Shown here: piece by piece, positions 55,475-64,000 of the stretch
Position numbering within the stretch: the stretch's first letter is position 1
How the letters are laid out: each line of letters begins with the position of its first letter
NCBI RefSeq assembly: GCF_000266865.1
Contig: NZ_AJPR01000003.1
Location: 1-64,000, forward strand
From: Mycoplasmopsis agalactiae 14628
Lineage (GTDB): Bacteria; Bacillota_I; Bacilli_A; Mycoplasmatales; Metamycoplasmataceae
Length of the DNA: 64,000 nt
Direction of reading: 5' to 3'
Made by a program: the position numbers and the translations under genes
Notes under the pieces: model-generated
What the model was told of the DNA's origin: nothing
The model's input: only the letters and a program-made list of their open reading frames with translations
Databases searched by the model: none

Positions 55475-56425
55475 CTATTTTTCTTTTTTTGTGTACTTGT
55501 TATATGCTTCTGTTAATTTACCTTTTACTTTTTTAAATAAGTCGGTGAAGTTTTTGCTAGCTGTTTCATCAGGATTAGAAAAAGTTAAGCTTGTAACATG
55601 GTCGAATATATCAGCAAGATCGGTTATATCTTGTTCTTGAAAACCAAATTTCTTTAAAAATTCCTCAGTATCATGATCAAATTTATCAATAGTTTCATTG
55701 GATTTAGAATCAAATTCACTCTTCAATTTTTCTAACTTACTTTTGTCTTTTAAATACTCATCTATTTGCCCATATCCTTCAAAAAATTGGTATAGGAGTT
55801 CTAGCTCTTTTTCTGCCTTAGATTTTACAGTGGTTGCATCACTATTAGAGCTACTAGAAGAACTTGGATCATCTGACATAGGTTGATCGTCTCTATTAGC
55901 ACCCTCCCCGTTTCCGGGTGTAGTTCCTTCTGTTCCGCTTCCTGGAGTGCTATTGCCTTCATGGCCTGATGGTTGATTGCTTTCATGTGTTCTAGAACTC
56001 TCGCTTGTTTCAGGAGCATTAGGTGTCTCATGTTCTGTTGGCATTCCAGAAGGGGCAGTTTCATCAGTCATTAGAGCCATTTCTTCTATAGGACTATTGC
56101 CCCCCCCGCTTTCATTAGAGTTTCCATTTTCACTATTTGGAGCAGTTTCATTGTTGTTTGATTCTTCACTGCTTCCTGGAGTTGCTTGACTATTTTCTGA
56201 TGGGGTTGAATTGTTGCCTTGTCCGCCATCTTTATTACCAGTGTCTGTATTAGTACTAATATTTACTTCTGGATTATTTTTATTGTCATTTTTGTTGTTT
56301 TTGTCATCTTCTTTATTAATAGTTGATGATGAATCTGAAGTATCACATTTTGCAGCAATAAAAGGTAAAGCACTAATAGGTGCTATTGCTCCAAAAATTG
56401 TTAAAAATTTATTAATCTTTTTCAT
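55475..56425 (-). CDS. Variable surface lipoprotein, second of three, with an in-frame G8 tract
   Basis: The protein is 316 aa. Lipobox FIAAKC is at about residue 25, followed by an Asn/Ser/Gly/Glu-rich linker and a helical C-terminal domain (LELLYQFFEGYGQIDEYLKD) matching the first lipoprotein. Coding-strand G8 (plus-strand C8, 56100-56107) falls in the linker word ESGGGN and is in frame now, so the gene reads through (ON). A change in tract length would truncate it near residue 110. Start ATG 56425 (MKKINKF) is preferred over a codon three earlier. Confidence 0.85.
   Translation of the reverse strand: MKKINKFLTIFGAIAPISALPFIAAKCDTSDSSSTINKEDDKNNKNDNKNNPEVNISTNTDTGNKDGGQGNNSTPSENSQATPGSSEESNNNETAPNSENGNSNESGGGNSPIEEMALMTDETAPSGMPTEHETPNAPETSESSRTHESNQPSGHEGNSTPGSGTEGTTPGNGEGANRDDQPMSDDPSSSSSSNSDATTVKSKAEKELELLYQFFEGYGQIDEYLKDKSKLEKLKSEFDSKSNETIDKFDHDTEEFLKKFGFQEQDITDLADIFDHVTSLTFSNPDETASKNFTDLFKKVKGKLTEAYNKYTKKEK
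56100..56107. repeat. C8 (coding-strand G8) homopolymer in the second lipoprotein gene
   Basis: Eight C on the plus strand within a low-GC coding frame; a likely slipped-strand switch, in frame in this sequence. Confidence 0.9.
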
Positions 56426-56455
56426 AATGGACAAGTATATAGTTTTTTTAACTTT

Positions 56456-56482
56456 TAGTATTAATTTAATAAATTAATACTA
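56456..56482. repeat. Perfect 13-bp inverted repeat upstream of the second lipoprotein
   Basis: TAGTATTAATTTA, A, TAAATTAATACTA. It starts about 30 bases upstream of the start codon, where an operator or a recombinase site could lie. A terminator role is unlikely because no T-run follows. Confidence 0.8.
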
Positions 56483-56707
56483 TGGCGTCTTGCCATAAAT
56501 GAATATTTATTCAGAATATGAAAAGTAATTGAGGAAGCTGGTGAAGTTATTGTGTATGAATAGGCAAACAAAATGCTTTTTTGAAAGTTTGGTTCATGAT
56601 TGAGAAGGGTAAAATAAAATAAAAATGTCATTTATGAAATACCAAAAAATTAGTTAAAGATAAGTGCAAACCGTTAAGTTAAATAGTTAAATTTTAAAAA
56701 GAAAGTA

Positions 56708-56737
56708 AAAAAATGCAGCACAATGGCTGCATTTTTA
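56708..56737 (-). terminator. Terminator of the third lipoprotein gene
   Basis: AAATGCAGC and GCTGCATTT pair around ACAATG, with T or A runs on both sides. It lies 28 bases past the stop. Confidence 0.8.
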
Positions 56738-56764
56738 ATTATTTATATGAAAAATAATAAGGGA

Positions 56765-57918
56765 TTATTTTGATAGATGATCTTCAGTTGTTTTTCAAGA
56801 CTTTGCAAGGTTTTTTATAAATTCTCTTGAAATTTTCGCTTTTTTAAAAATGCTTTTAACAATATTTGGATTAGTAACTGTTCAACTACTTAAATCTTGA
56901 TTAAATTTTTCAACATCATAGAATGCTTCACTTGTTGTTTTTAGATTCTTGATGTTTCATTTTTCGAGATTATCAATTTTTTCTGATTTAAGATTATGGA
57001 ATGTTAAGTATAGTGAAGTAATTTTTAATGGCAAGTGTTCAGGAACTTTTGTTGTGCGATGTGGTAATCCTGTTGCCTTTATATTATTTTTGTCATCTTT
57101 ATAATAGCCTAATTGAGTTATGACAATGTTTTTTCCTTGTCTATTAACAGAACTTCAGTCACGATCCACATTATCAGATTTTAAATTTTCAAATATCTTT
57201 GTGGAATCTCCTTCATAGTAATATTTAGTAAGAACACCATCTTCTAACACTTTGCCTAATCTAACTTCAAAATTTTGCGATCTTAATCTTAATTTAATAT
57301 TGTTCTTTCCACCTTTAGTATCAACATCTAGTGTTTTAGTACTATCTGATGAGTCTTGAAGAGTTAATCCATCTATTTTCTTTTCTCTTGCAAATACATT
57401 TATTTGTTCAAGAAATTCACCCTGAGTGTGAAATGAACCAAAGGCATCTTGATGTTCTTTAACAATGTTCCTAACAGTTTCAACATCTTTTTTGTCTTTT
57501 GCTTCTTGTGCTTCTTTTTGTTTTCTAGCAGCTTCTTCTTGCTGTCTTTTTTCTTCTTGTTTTTTTCTTTCTGCTTCTTCTTTTGCTTTAGCAGCCTCTT
57601 CTTCTTGTTTTTTTCTTGCTTCTTCTTCAGAATTTACTATTGTATGCGGCATAGCGTATGTGCCGCCATTATTTTCCGAATTATCTGGTTGATCACCTTG
57701 CTCACTATTAGAATGAGTATTAGTTGAATCAGTCATGCTATCCATATTATCATTATTATTTAGGGGGGGGTGTCATTTTTTGGATTTGTATTTTCTTCAG
57801 TTATTGCACCAGAATTATCACTCTTAGTTTCAGCTCTTTTTTTACATGAAGCTGCAATTATTGGTAGTGAAACTAGAGAAAGTGACAAGCTAGTTAGAAT
57901 TTTAATTTTCTTTTTCAT
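56765..57918 (-). pseudogene. Variable surface lipoprotein, third of three, out of frame at a C8 tract
   Basis: From ATG 57918 (AAAGGAAAA upstream) the protein starts with a lipobox signal (IIAASC) and runs to a stop right after C8 (plus-strand G8, 57763-57770). Adding one base joins it to a frame of about 330 further residues: an Asn/Ser linker, a long Lys/Glu/Arg/Gln coiled coil (about 60 residues), a domain shared with the BspA-like protein, and one DUF285 repeat (FNQDLSSW). It ends at TAA 56765-56767. Both halves look intact, so this is a phase-variable gene in the OFF state rather than a decayed one. Confidence 0.85.
57763..57770. repeat. G8 (coding-strand C8) homopolymer in the third lipoprotein gene
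   Basis: Eight G on the plus strand, about 50 codons into the gene. One extra base (nine) restores the long frame. Confidence 0.9.
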
Positions 57919-58319
57919 GTGTTTAATTTTCCTTTCATTGATTATCACTTACACTTAAGTAAGCAAAAGTAATTGCCATTCTTGATTAATTGATAAGTCC
58001 TCAATTAAGATAGCAAAAGTATAGTGTCATCGATTCAAAAGAGAATATTACAAGAAAAAATAATTTATGAAGCAAAAAAATTAAATTTAGTGTCTTTTTT
58101 TGTGGAAAATTGATGTTTTTTGCTTATTTTAGCCAAAAATTAGGAGCGAAATCAGCAATTACAAAAGAAAATTAACAAAAAACATATCTGCTCATGTGGC
58201 TAGATATGTTCTATGAATAAAAGTTCAAAAGATAATCAATTAAATTTTATTTAAATTGGTGCTGTGTACAACCACTCAATAAGCGTCTACTTAAGAGCAG
58301 ATATCTTTTTTTGTGCTGT
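57919..58319. other. Intergenic region upstream of the third lipoprotein and downstream of res
   Basis: No gene is seen. It contains the lipoprotein promoter, an inverted repeat TTAATTGA/TCAATTAA at about 57988-58010, and the res terminator at 58181-58210. Confidence 0.5.
58181..58210 (-). terminator. Terminator of the mod-res operon
   Basis: AACATATCT (58181-58189) and AGATATGTT (58202-58210) pair; on the minus strand a T-rich run follows. It lies about 110 bases past the res stop. Confidence 0.65.
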
Positions 58320-60941
58320 TTATAGTTCTTTAAGTATCAAATTAATTTGGTTTTCAAATTGTTCTTTATCTTCAGCCATTTTGCTAAAGAAAGGGAAGCC
58401 TATTAGTTTATATTCACCTCGTATTTGGCTTTTTTCAATTTTTGATCCTTCTTTAATTTGTTTTAAAAATTTTTCTTTTCAAGAATCAACATCTTTTAAA
58501 AATTCACCTTTAGGTTCTACATAAGCTTGATAAGTAGTTTTAGAATCATCAACTAATAGAGACTGTTTTTTTCTTAAAAATAATAAAAAGTCAGGTTCAA
58601 ATCTTTCACCATGATCAAAAGTGTAAAGTGCAAGATCAGCAAATCGTTCGTTTCTAATAACAAAATATTCTAATTTTTTTTCTTCTAAAATAGGAATAAT
58701 ATGGTCACTAAAATATTTTAGGAGTGCTTTTTCTTCAGTGGTTCCAAAGTTATCATTAAATGCATATCAATTTGCATTTTCTAAATCTAATTTATATTCA
58801 GGATCTTCTAATTTATTCTGAGATACACCATAACCTGAATTTGAACTAATTTTTGAAATATGTATAGTTTTGTTTTTAACAACATTTCTTAAAAACTTTT
58901 CATAGAATTCTTTAGTGCCTTCGTATTCCGGTTTTAATGAAACTATATGGTTTGCAATTTGAGCTAAAGCTTGCTTTAAAGCATAAAATATATCTTTAGT
59001 TAGCAAGTTATTTGAAATATGAGTAATTTGAATGCTTGAATTTCCTAAATAATCATCCGAAGTTAAAAATTCTTTTTTAGTTTTTAATAAAGGATATTTT
59101 TCTTTAAGTTTATCAAATGATAATTCACTAAAACAATCACTAGCTCCAGTTAAAACATTAATTGGAATTTCTTTAAATTTTAACTTAGTAATTTGGCTTT
59201 TAATAGATTCATTATTGCTTTCATTTTCTTCATTAAATAGATCATATAACTTGGCTTTTTGATTTAAAGCAGTGTAAAAATAAGTTTTATATCTGAGACT
59301 TGATTCTAATTGTTTGACACCGCTTCTTGATTTGATTACTCTTTTATTAGAAAAAACATAGCCTTTTTTATAAAAGTTACTGTTTGTAAATGAATCTTTT
59401 AGCTCGTATTTTAATTCAATCATTTCATCATCTTGTAAACCAGTTTCAATTAAAGCTTTTCTTAATTCTTGAATATACAAAGAATCATTTTGGCTATGAT
59501 ATAACATAGTTTCTAAAATACGATATTGATTTTCAATGTCATAATCAAATTTTCTTTTAAATTTAAGTTCTTCATCGTCTATTACAAAAGGACAATATCT
59601 AGCTCCACGCCCAATTAATTGTGCTTCTTTAATTGTATAACTTGAGACTTTAGTCTTTCCGCCTTGTCTTGTATCGTAGAGCCTTACAATATCAAATAAG
59701 TTTAAAACATCTCAGCCTTCATTTAACATATCTACTGTAAATAACAATCTAATCGGATTGGATTTATCTTCAAGTGAGTTAACTAATAATTGTTTTTCTT
59801 TAGTATTATCAGTTGTTCCATTCATAATAATTGAATTATCTTTTGTAAAGGAATTTTTAATTGATTGTTCTAATAAATCTAAATTACCATCTTTATTTTC
59901 AAAATATTTAATTGCTGTGTTTAAAATATCTAAATTCAGAATTTCTAATTTTTTAATTTGAACAGAATTTAATTCCTTTAGTTTTTTAAAGAATTCATCA
60001 TAAAAAGCAATTGATTCAACTATTTTTTGAGATTTAAATAAAACAACAGGCTTAATGTTTAATCTAAGATCAGCAAATAAATATTTTCTGTATTCACTTA
60101 TAACTAAAGCTATAAGTGCTCTTGTAAAAAGATCAGTATTTGAGGCAAAGTTTTTAAAATCTTTAGTATAACCGCTTTGTCTAAAATCAATTAGTGGGTA
60201 GTTAAAAACGATTTTGTCTTTGTATTTAGCTAAAACATTTTTATCTTTTAAATCACAAGTGGCAGTAAATTCTAATAAAATACTATCTTTATTAGAATTA
60301 AAAGCATTCATAACTGAAGTTTCTCAAGTTTGGTTTTCTTCAATTTCTTGTTTATTTTTATTCTTAGTTGATGAATTAATATGATGAGATTCATCAGAAA
60401 TAAATACAATCTTATCTTCAAAATCATCAAAGGTTAAAGAATTTTCTTTTCTGTCAATTTGATCTAAATGTAGTTTTTGAGTTGTTGTAAATACTACCTG
60501 GATATCATCATTGTAAATAGAATTACTAAAATTATTTACTTTTTTAATTCTTATTCTATTTCCATTATATTCTAGGTCTTTATTAAAAAGATATTTACTT
60601 GATAAGGAATTAGTAAAGTTATCTATAGTTTTTTCTAAAACATTAGTTTGGTTAACAAAAAAGACAAATTTTTTATACCCTTTAGTGTATAAATATAACA
60701 TTAATCCAGCCATTATCACAGTTTTTCCACTACCTGTAGCCATATGAAATAGATTATGGATTTGCTTTGTTTTAGAGTTTTTTTCATAATTGATAATAAA
60801 ATTATCAAAAGCATCTTTTTGATAATCTCTTAACAAAATATTAGATGATAAATTTTTAGAGATTACTTCTGGCAGTTCTTTTTTAAATGTTATAACTTCT
60901 TTTTGAGAATTCAATTTTTGATATAAGAAAATATCTTCCAT
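58320..60941 (-). CDS. res: Type III restriction enzyme, Res subunit
   Basis: The protein is 873 aa and continuous with TGA as Trp. Walker A ATGSGKT is at residues 68-74, DESH at 183-186, and QLIGRGARYCPF is helicase motif VI. The C-terminal PD-(D/E)XK nuclease has FEPDF and, about 25 residues on, YVEPKGEF (E-x-K). It forms the DNA-translocating and cutting half of a type III system with Mod. Start ATG 60941 follows AAAGGAGAATAAT; its start lies two bases from the mod stop. All catalytic motifs that I can check are present. Confidence 0.96.
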
Positions 60942-60943
60942 AA

Positions 60944-63067
60944 TTATTCTCCTTTATAAAATGAGTCTGAAAAATCTTTATCATTTTGATTCATATTGTA
61001 ATTCTCATCATCTATTTCTGAATAGTTTATATACAGTTTATTTTTATCAATTATTTTGATTAAAACCTTTTTCTTATCTTCTAATGATAAATTACCAAAT
61101 TCTTTTTGAGTTTGTTCTAGTTCACTTGCTGTTAAATAAGGAATTATTCTTTCATCCTTAAATACTTTATTTTTAATTTCTATGATGCTAGTTTCATCAG
61201 ATTTTTGAATATTGTTAATTAATTGTTGTGCATTTTCTAATAATTCACAATAAACAAAACTTCCGCCACCTTGTCAATTAACAGATTTAGAAATTCCACC
61301 TTGCTCACCATCAATTACTTTTTTTAATCTTTCAACAGATATATCTTGAATATAATCCATTTGTTCAATTCCAATATATCTTCTATTCATTTTATGAGCA
61401 ACAGCAGCAGTTGTTCCTGAACCTAAGAAGAAGTCTAATACAATATCATTTGGTTTTGTTGAGATTTCAATTATTTTATATAGCAAAAATTCAGACTTTG
61501 GATTATTAAATTTTTTTTCATTAAATAAAGCATTCAAATGTGATGTCCCTTGTGAGTTAGGTGTATTAATAATAGTATTTTCCATTAATATACTTTGTAT
61601 TGGTAATATATTTGTTTTAGTAAATAATAACCGATCACCAATTTCAATAACATTATCTTTATCGACAAATTCTTTTTTAATTACATTTTTATTGTTTTTT
61701 ATTATAACTTCATCATTATTTCATAGGTCTTTAAAATTTGCAATGTTTCATGTTCAACATCCTAATTTGTTCCCTATTCTTAATGGAGGTCTTATAGGTA
61801 TATACCCGATTTCTATTAATGATTCATCGCTTTTGTAGATTTCATCAATTGTAGAAGTGTTTTGAACCTTAGAAACATCATAATCCATAATAGCAATTGC
61901 ATGTGAAAACATTTCACCATTTTCAATAATTTTAAATTCTAAATACTCACTATTTTGAATAGAATTTAATTTTTGAATATGTTTTTCTAAATTACTTTTT
62001 ATACCCTCAAAATAATATATTGTGTAACCTAAATTTTTTCTTTCAATTAGTTTATCATGACCAGATGAAGCACCAGTATCCCTACCATAATAAAACATTT
62101 TGCCGTTTTGTTGTTTATAAACTGTTTTTGATATTGTGTTTTCATATTTTAATAATAATGGTTGTGAATTTTTTGTATAAATATGTATATATTCATGATT
62201 TCTTTGAACTGTTTTACTATCGTTTTGTGTGTTTTTTTTCAACTGTATTAATGTTCCATAGTGGTTTTCTCTTGAAAATATTTCATCCATTAAAACTTTT
62301 AAATACGCTTGTTCATTATCATCACATTGAACAAAAATCAAGCCATCATCTCTTAATAACATTTTGGCTAATTCCAACCTATTTTTCATAAATACTAATC
62401 ATGATGAATGATTAAACTTATCATTATAATTAAATGAGTCATTTCCTGTATTATAAGGTGGATCTATATAAATACACTTAACTTTTCCTTCATATCTTTT
62501 TAATAAACTAGCTAAAGCAATTAAATTATTACCTTTAATAATTAAGTTATCATTTTCATCAAATTGGTTAACTTCTTCAACACCAGTTTTAGTGTATCTT
62601 TTAGCATTACCTAGAACTTTTGGAGCTAACATTTGTCTAACTTCATCACTTGCAATTAGTTCATTGTAAAAAATTTCTTTTCTTTTTTGATCATTCTTAT
62701 CTTGACCGCCTTGCAAGTAGCAATCTTTAAAAGGAAAATCTAAAACTACATCATTAGAATTTGAAATAAATTCACCATTGGAAGTTAAGCCGATTTTATT
62801 AATATAACTTGTGTAAGAATCTTCTAAAAACTCTTTAGATTCAACAAATCTAGTAAATTTGTGCTTGTCAAAGATTAAAGTATTCTTAACATTTTTAAAA
62901 AATGTTTCTTTTATTAAATCATTAGATAACAAAATATCTAGTAGTTGTTCATCCATTCTAATAGCATCTTGATAAACAATTGCTTTTAGCAGTTTATTAT
63001 CACCTGATACGTATCTTTCATTAGTTTTTAAAAGCTTTTCAACTGTTTTAAATATATTAATTTTCAT
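60944..63067 (-). CDS. mod: Type III DNA methyltransferase, Mod subunit
   Basis: The protein is 707 aa. The catalytic motif IDPPYNTG (D202-Y205) precedes the SAM motif DFFLGSGTT (about 545-553), the beta-class order of type III N6-adenine methyltransferases. The variable region between them (about 250-490) sets target recognition. I chose ATG 63067 (MKINIF), with GAGGAAG upstream; an in-frame ATG five codons earlier overlaps that site. No simple repeat long enough for phase variation is visible in the gene. Confidence 0.95.
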
Positions 63068-64000
63068 GCGTGACTTCCTCATTTTTAATCTAGTTATAAT
63101 AAATCTGCTATCTATAGTTTAATTTTTTTTCTATTTCTTTATTATTATATAGATTATGCAATCTAAAAATGCTTATATAGGTCAAAGGTCAGAAATAAAA
63201 CTATTTAATATGAATAAATTCAGGTGCTGATATCAAACCTTTATTTATTATATTATTTTGTTTTTTATGTAAAACCTTGTTATAAAGATCTTTAAAAATT
63301 TTGCTTCATTATGAGTTTTATTCTCAACATCATAAATTTTAGGTTAAATATTATCTTCAATCATTTCTTTTGTACGAATTTGTTTTGAATTTAATTCTAT
63401 TGTTTCATTTGTTTCTATTATTTTTTTAGACCTATATTTTTCTACTTTAAGACTTATAATCATTAAAAAAGTTTTAGTGTAATTCTATATATCTAGCAAT
63501 CTTGCAAAATTATGGATATATTTTAATATCTTGTGTTTTTTCGTTCTTTATCTATAAATTAGTTCAACTTTATAATAGTATTTTTGGGTCTTAAACATGT
63601 TTTATATAAACTAGTATTGTCCTTTTCTAATTATCCTAAATATATGGCATTCATAACTATGATTTAGCTGATTTTTTAATTAAAAACAAATGAATTTATT
63701 TTTTTATGGTGATGCTTAATAATGTTTTTTGAGATTTATCAAAAAATAAAAAATGCCTTCATTGTTCAAAATGAGACATTTTATGTACCTTTATGCTGAT
63801 TAACTTTTATAGTGGAACTTTATTATTTAAAAATTCAAGTGCTCTACGATTAAACTTTATCTCAATTAATGTTGCACTTTAATATTCAATCAAGCAACAT
63901 ATCCCCATGCATAAGACTAGATATGCTTTTGCTTACTTAGTTAGTGCTATTTTGTAAGAATGCTTTTGTCAACTCCCCATGATTTTGCAATGTTGTCTAA
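63068..64000. other. Non-coding region at the right edge with a mobile-element remnant
   Basis: No intact gene is seen on either strand over more than 900 bases. It starts with the mod promoter region. A 51-base segment (63830-63880) matches the remnant at 52682-52731. The remainder is A/T-rich with stops in all frames. Confidence 0.5.
63830..63880 (-). repeat. Transposase C-terminal remnant, copy B
   Basis: On the minus strand this codes T-L-I-E-I-K-F-N-R-R-A-L-E-F and is the partner of copy A. Stops lie close on both sides, so it is degraded. Both copies border restriction-modification loci. Confidence 0.45.

Larger units (their letters stand above)
56426..56764. other. Intergenic region with a perfect inverted repeat and a degraded coding fragment
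   Basis: Immediately upstream of the second lipoprotein lies a 27-base palindrome (56456-56482, 13-bp arms, one central base), then a small ATGGC/GCCAT hairpin (56482-56496). At 56498-56617 the plus strand reads a protein-like fragment (VIEEAGEVIVYE, then stop, then NKMLFWKFGSWLRR). The third lipoprotein's terminator is at 56708-56737. Confidence 0.5.

Noticed and set aside
57449-57727. Phe/Ser/Cys-rich plus-strand frame
   Set aside because: It is the antisense of the Lys/Glu coiled coil of the third lipoprotein.
60944-63067. Phase variation of the type III mod gene
   Set aside because: I looked for homopolymers or short tandem repeats in the coding frame and found none long enough; the frame is intact.

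Overview
The window is a low-GC mollicute chromosome segment. UGA is read as tryptophan throughout: Lon, LeuRS, AlaRS, FtsZ, UvrA, the type III Mod/Res pair and most other long genes stay open only if TGA is a sense codon. Gene content (mraZ-rsmH-ftsA-like-ftsZ, a DUF31 serine-protease lipoprotein, BspA/DUF285 surface proteins, and lipoproteins with an 'IPFVAAKC' type lipobox) points to the hominis group of Mycoplasma (Mycoplasmopsis), perhaps near the bovis/agalactiae cluster. The species call is inference; there is no rRNA here to test it.

Layout. 0-3.3 kb is accessory: the tail of an unknown gene, an ISLre2/UPF0236-like transposase, about 1.2 kb of hairpin-rich non-coding DNA, and a small unknown protein. 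3.4-14.5 kb is a minus-strand housekeeping block: plsY, lon with a CIRCE operator, leuS, an ECF-transporter S component, upp, ssb, an M13 peptidase and rsmE. 14.9-15.7 kb has a plus-strand GcvH-like protein and a wrecked Fic gene. 15.7-19.6 kb is the division operon with MraZ-box-like direct repeats. 19.7-22.6 kb is a divergent Ktr potassium-uptake locus. 22.7-30.3 kb is a plus-strand block: uvrB, uvrA, a NERD nuclease-like protein, a YgjP-like metallopeptidase, ychF and tRNA-Trp(CCA). 30.4-41.5 kb holds a frameshifted membrane gene, greA-hpt, an SDR oxidoreductase, the DUF31 protease, then mnmA-alaS-ruvX-(putative methyltransferase) and deoD.

41.6-64 kb is the variable, surface and defence part. 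It has a repeat-bearing secreted protein; a 959-residue UvrD-type helicase fused to a PD-(D/E)XK nuclease and a DEDDh exonuclease with a C-terminal membrane anchor; a BspA-repeat protein with a cysteine-rich tail; a transglutaminase-like lipoprotein; a type II restriction-modification pair; three lipoprotein genes around an alcohol dehydrogenase; and a type III restriction-modification system.

Simple repeats mark phase variation in this half. A G9 tract puts the cytosine-5 methyltransferase out of frame. A G8 tract lies in frame in one lipoprotein. A C8 tract puts another lipoprotein out of frame. An (AG)10 tract sits at the expected -35 of a third lipoprotein promoter. A short sequence, CTATAAAACAG, recurs between genes across the whole window (8 exact and 5 one-mismatch copies found by eye) and does not correspond to any feature type I recognise.
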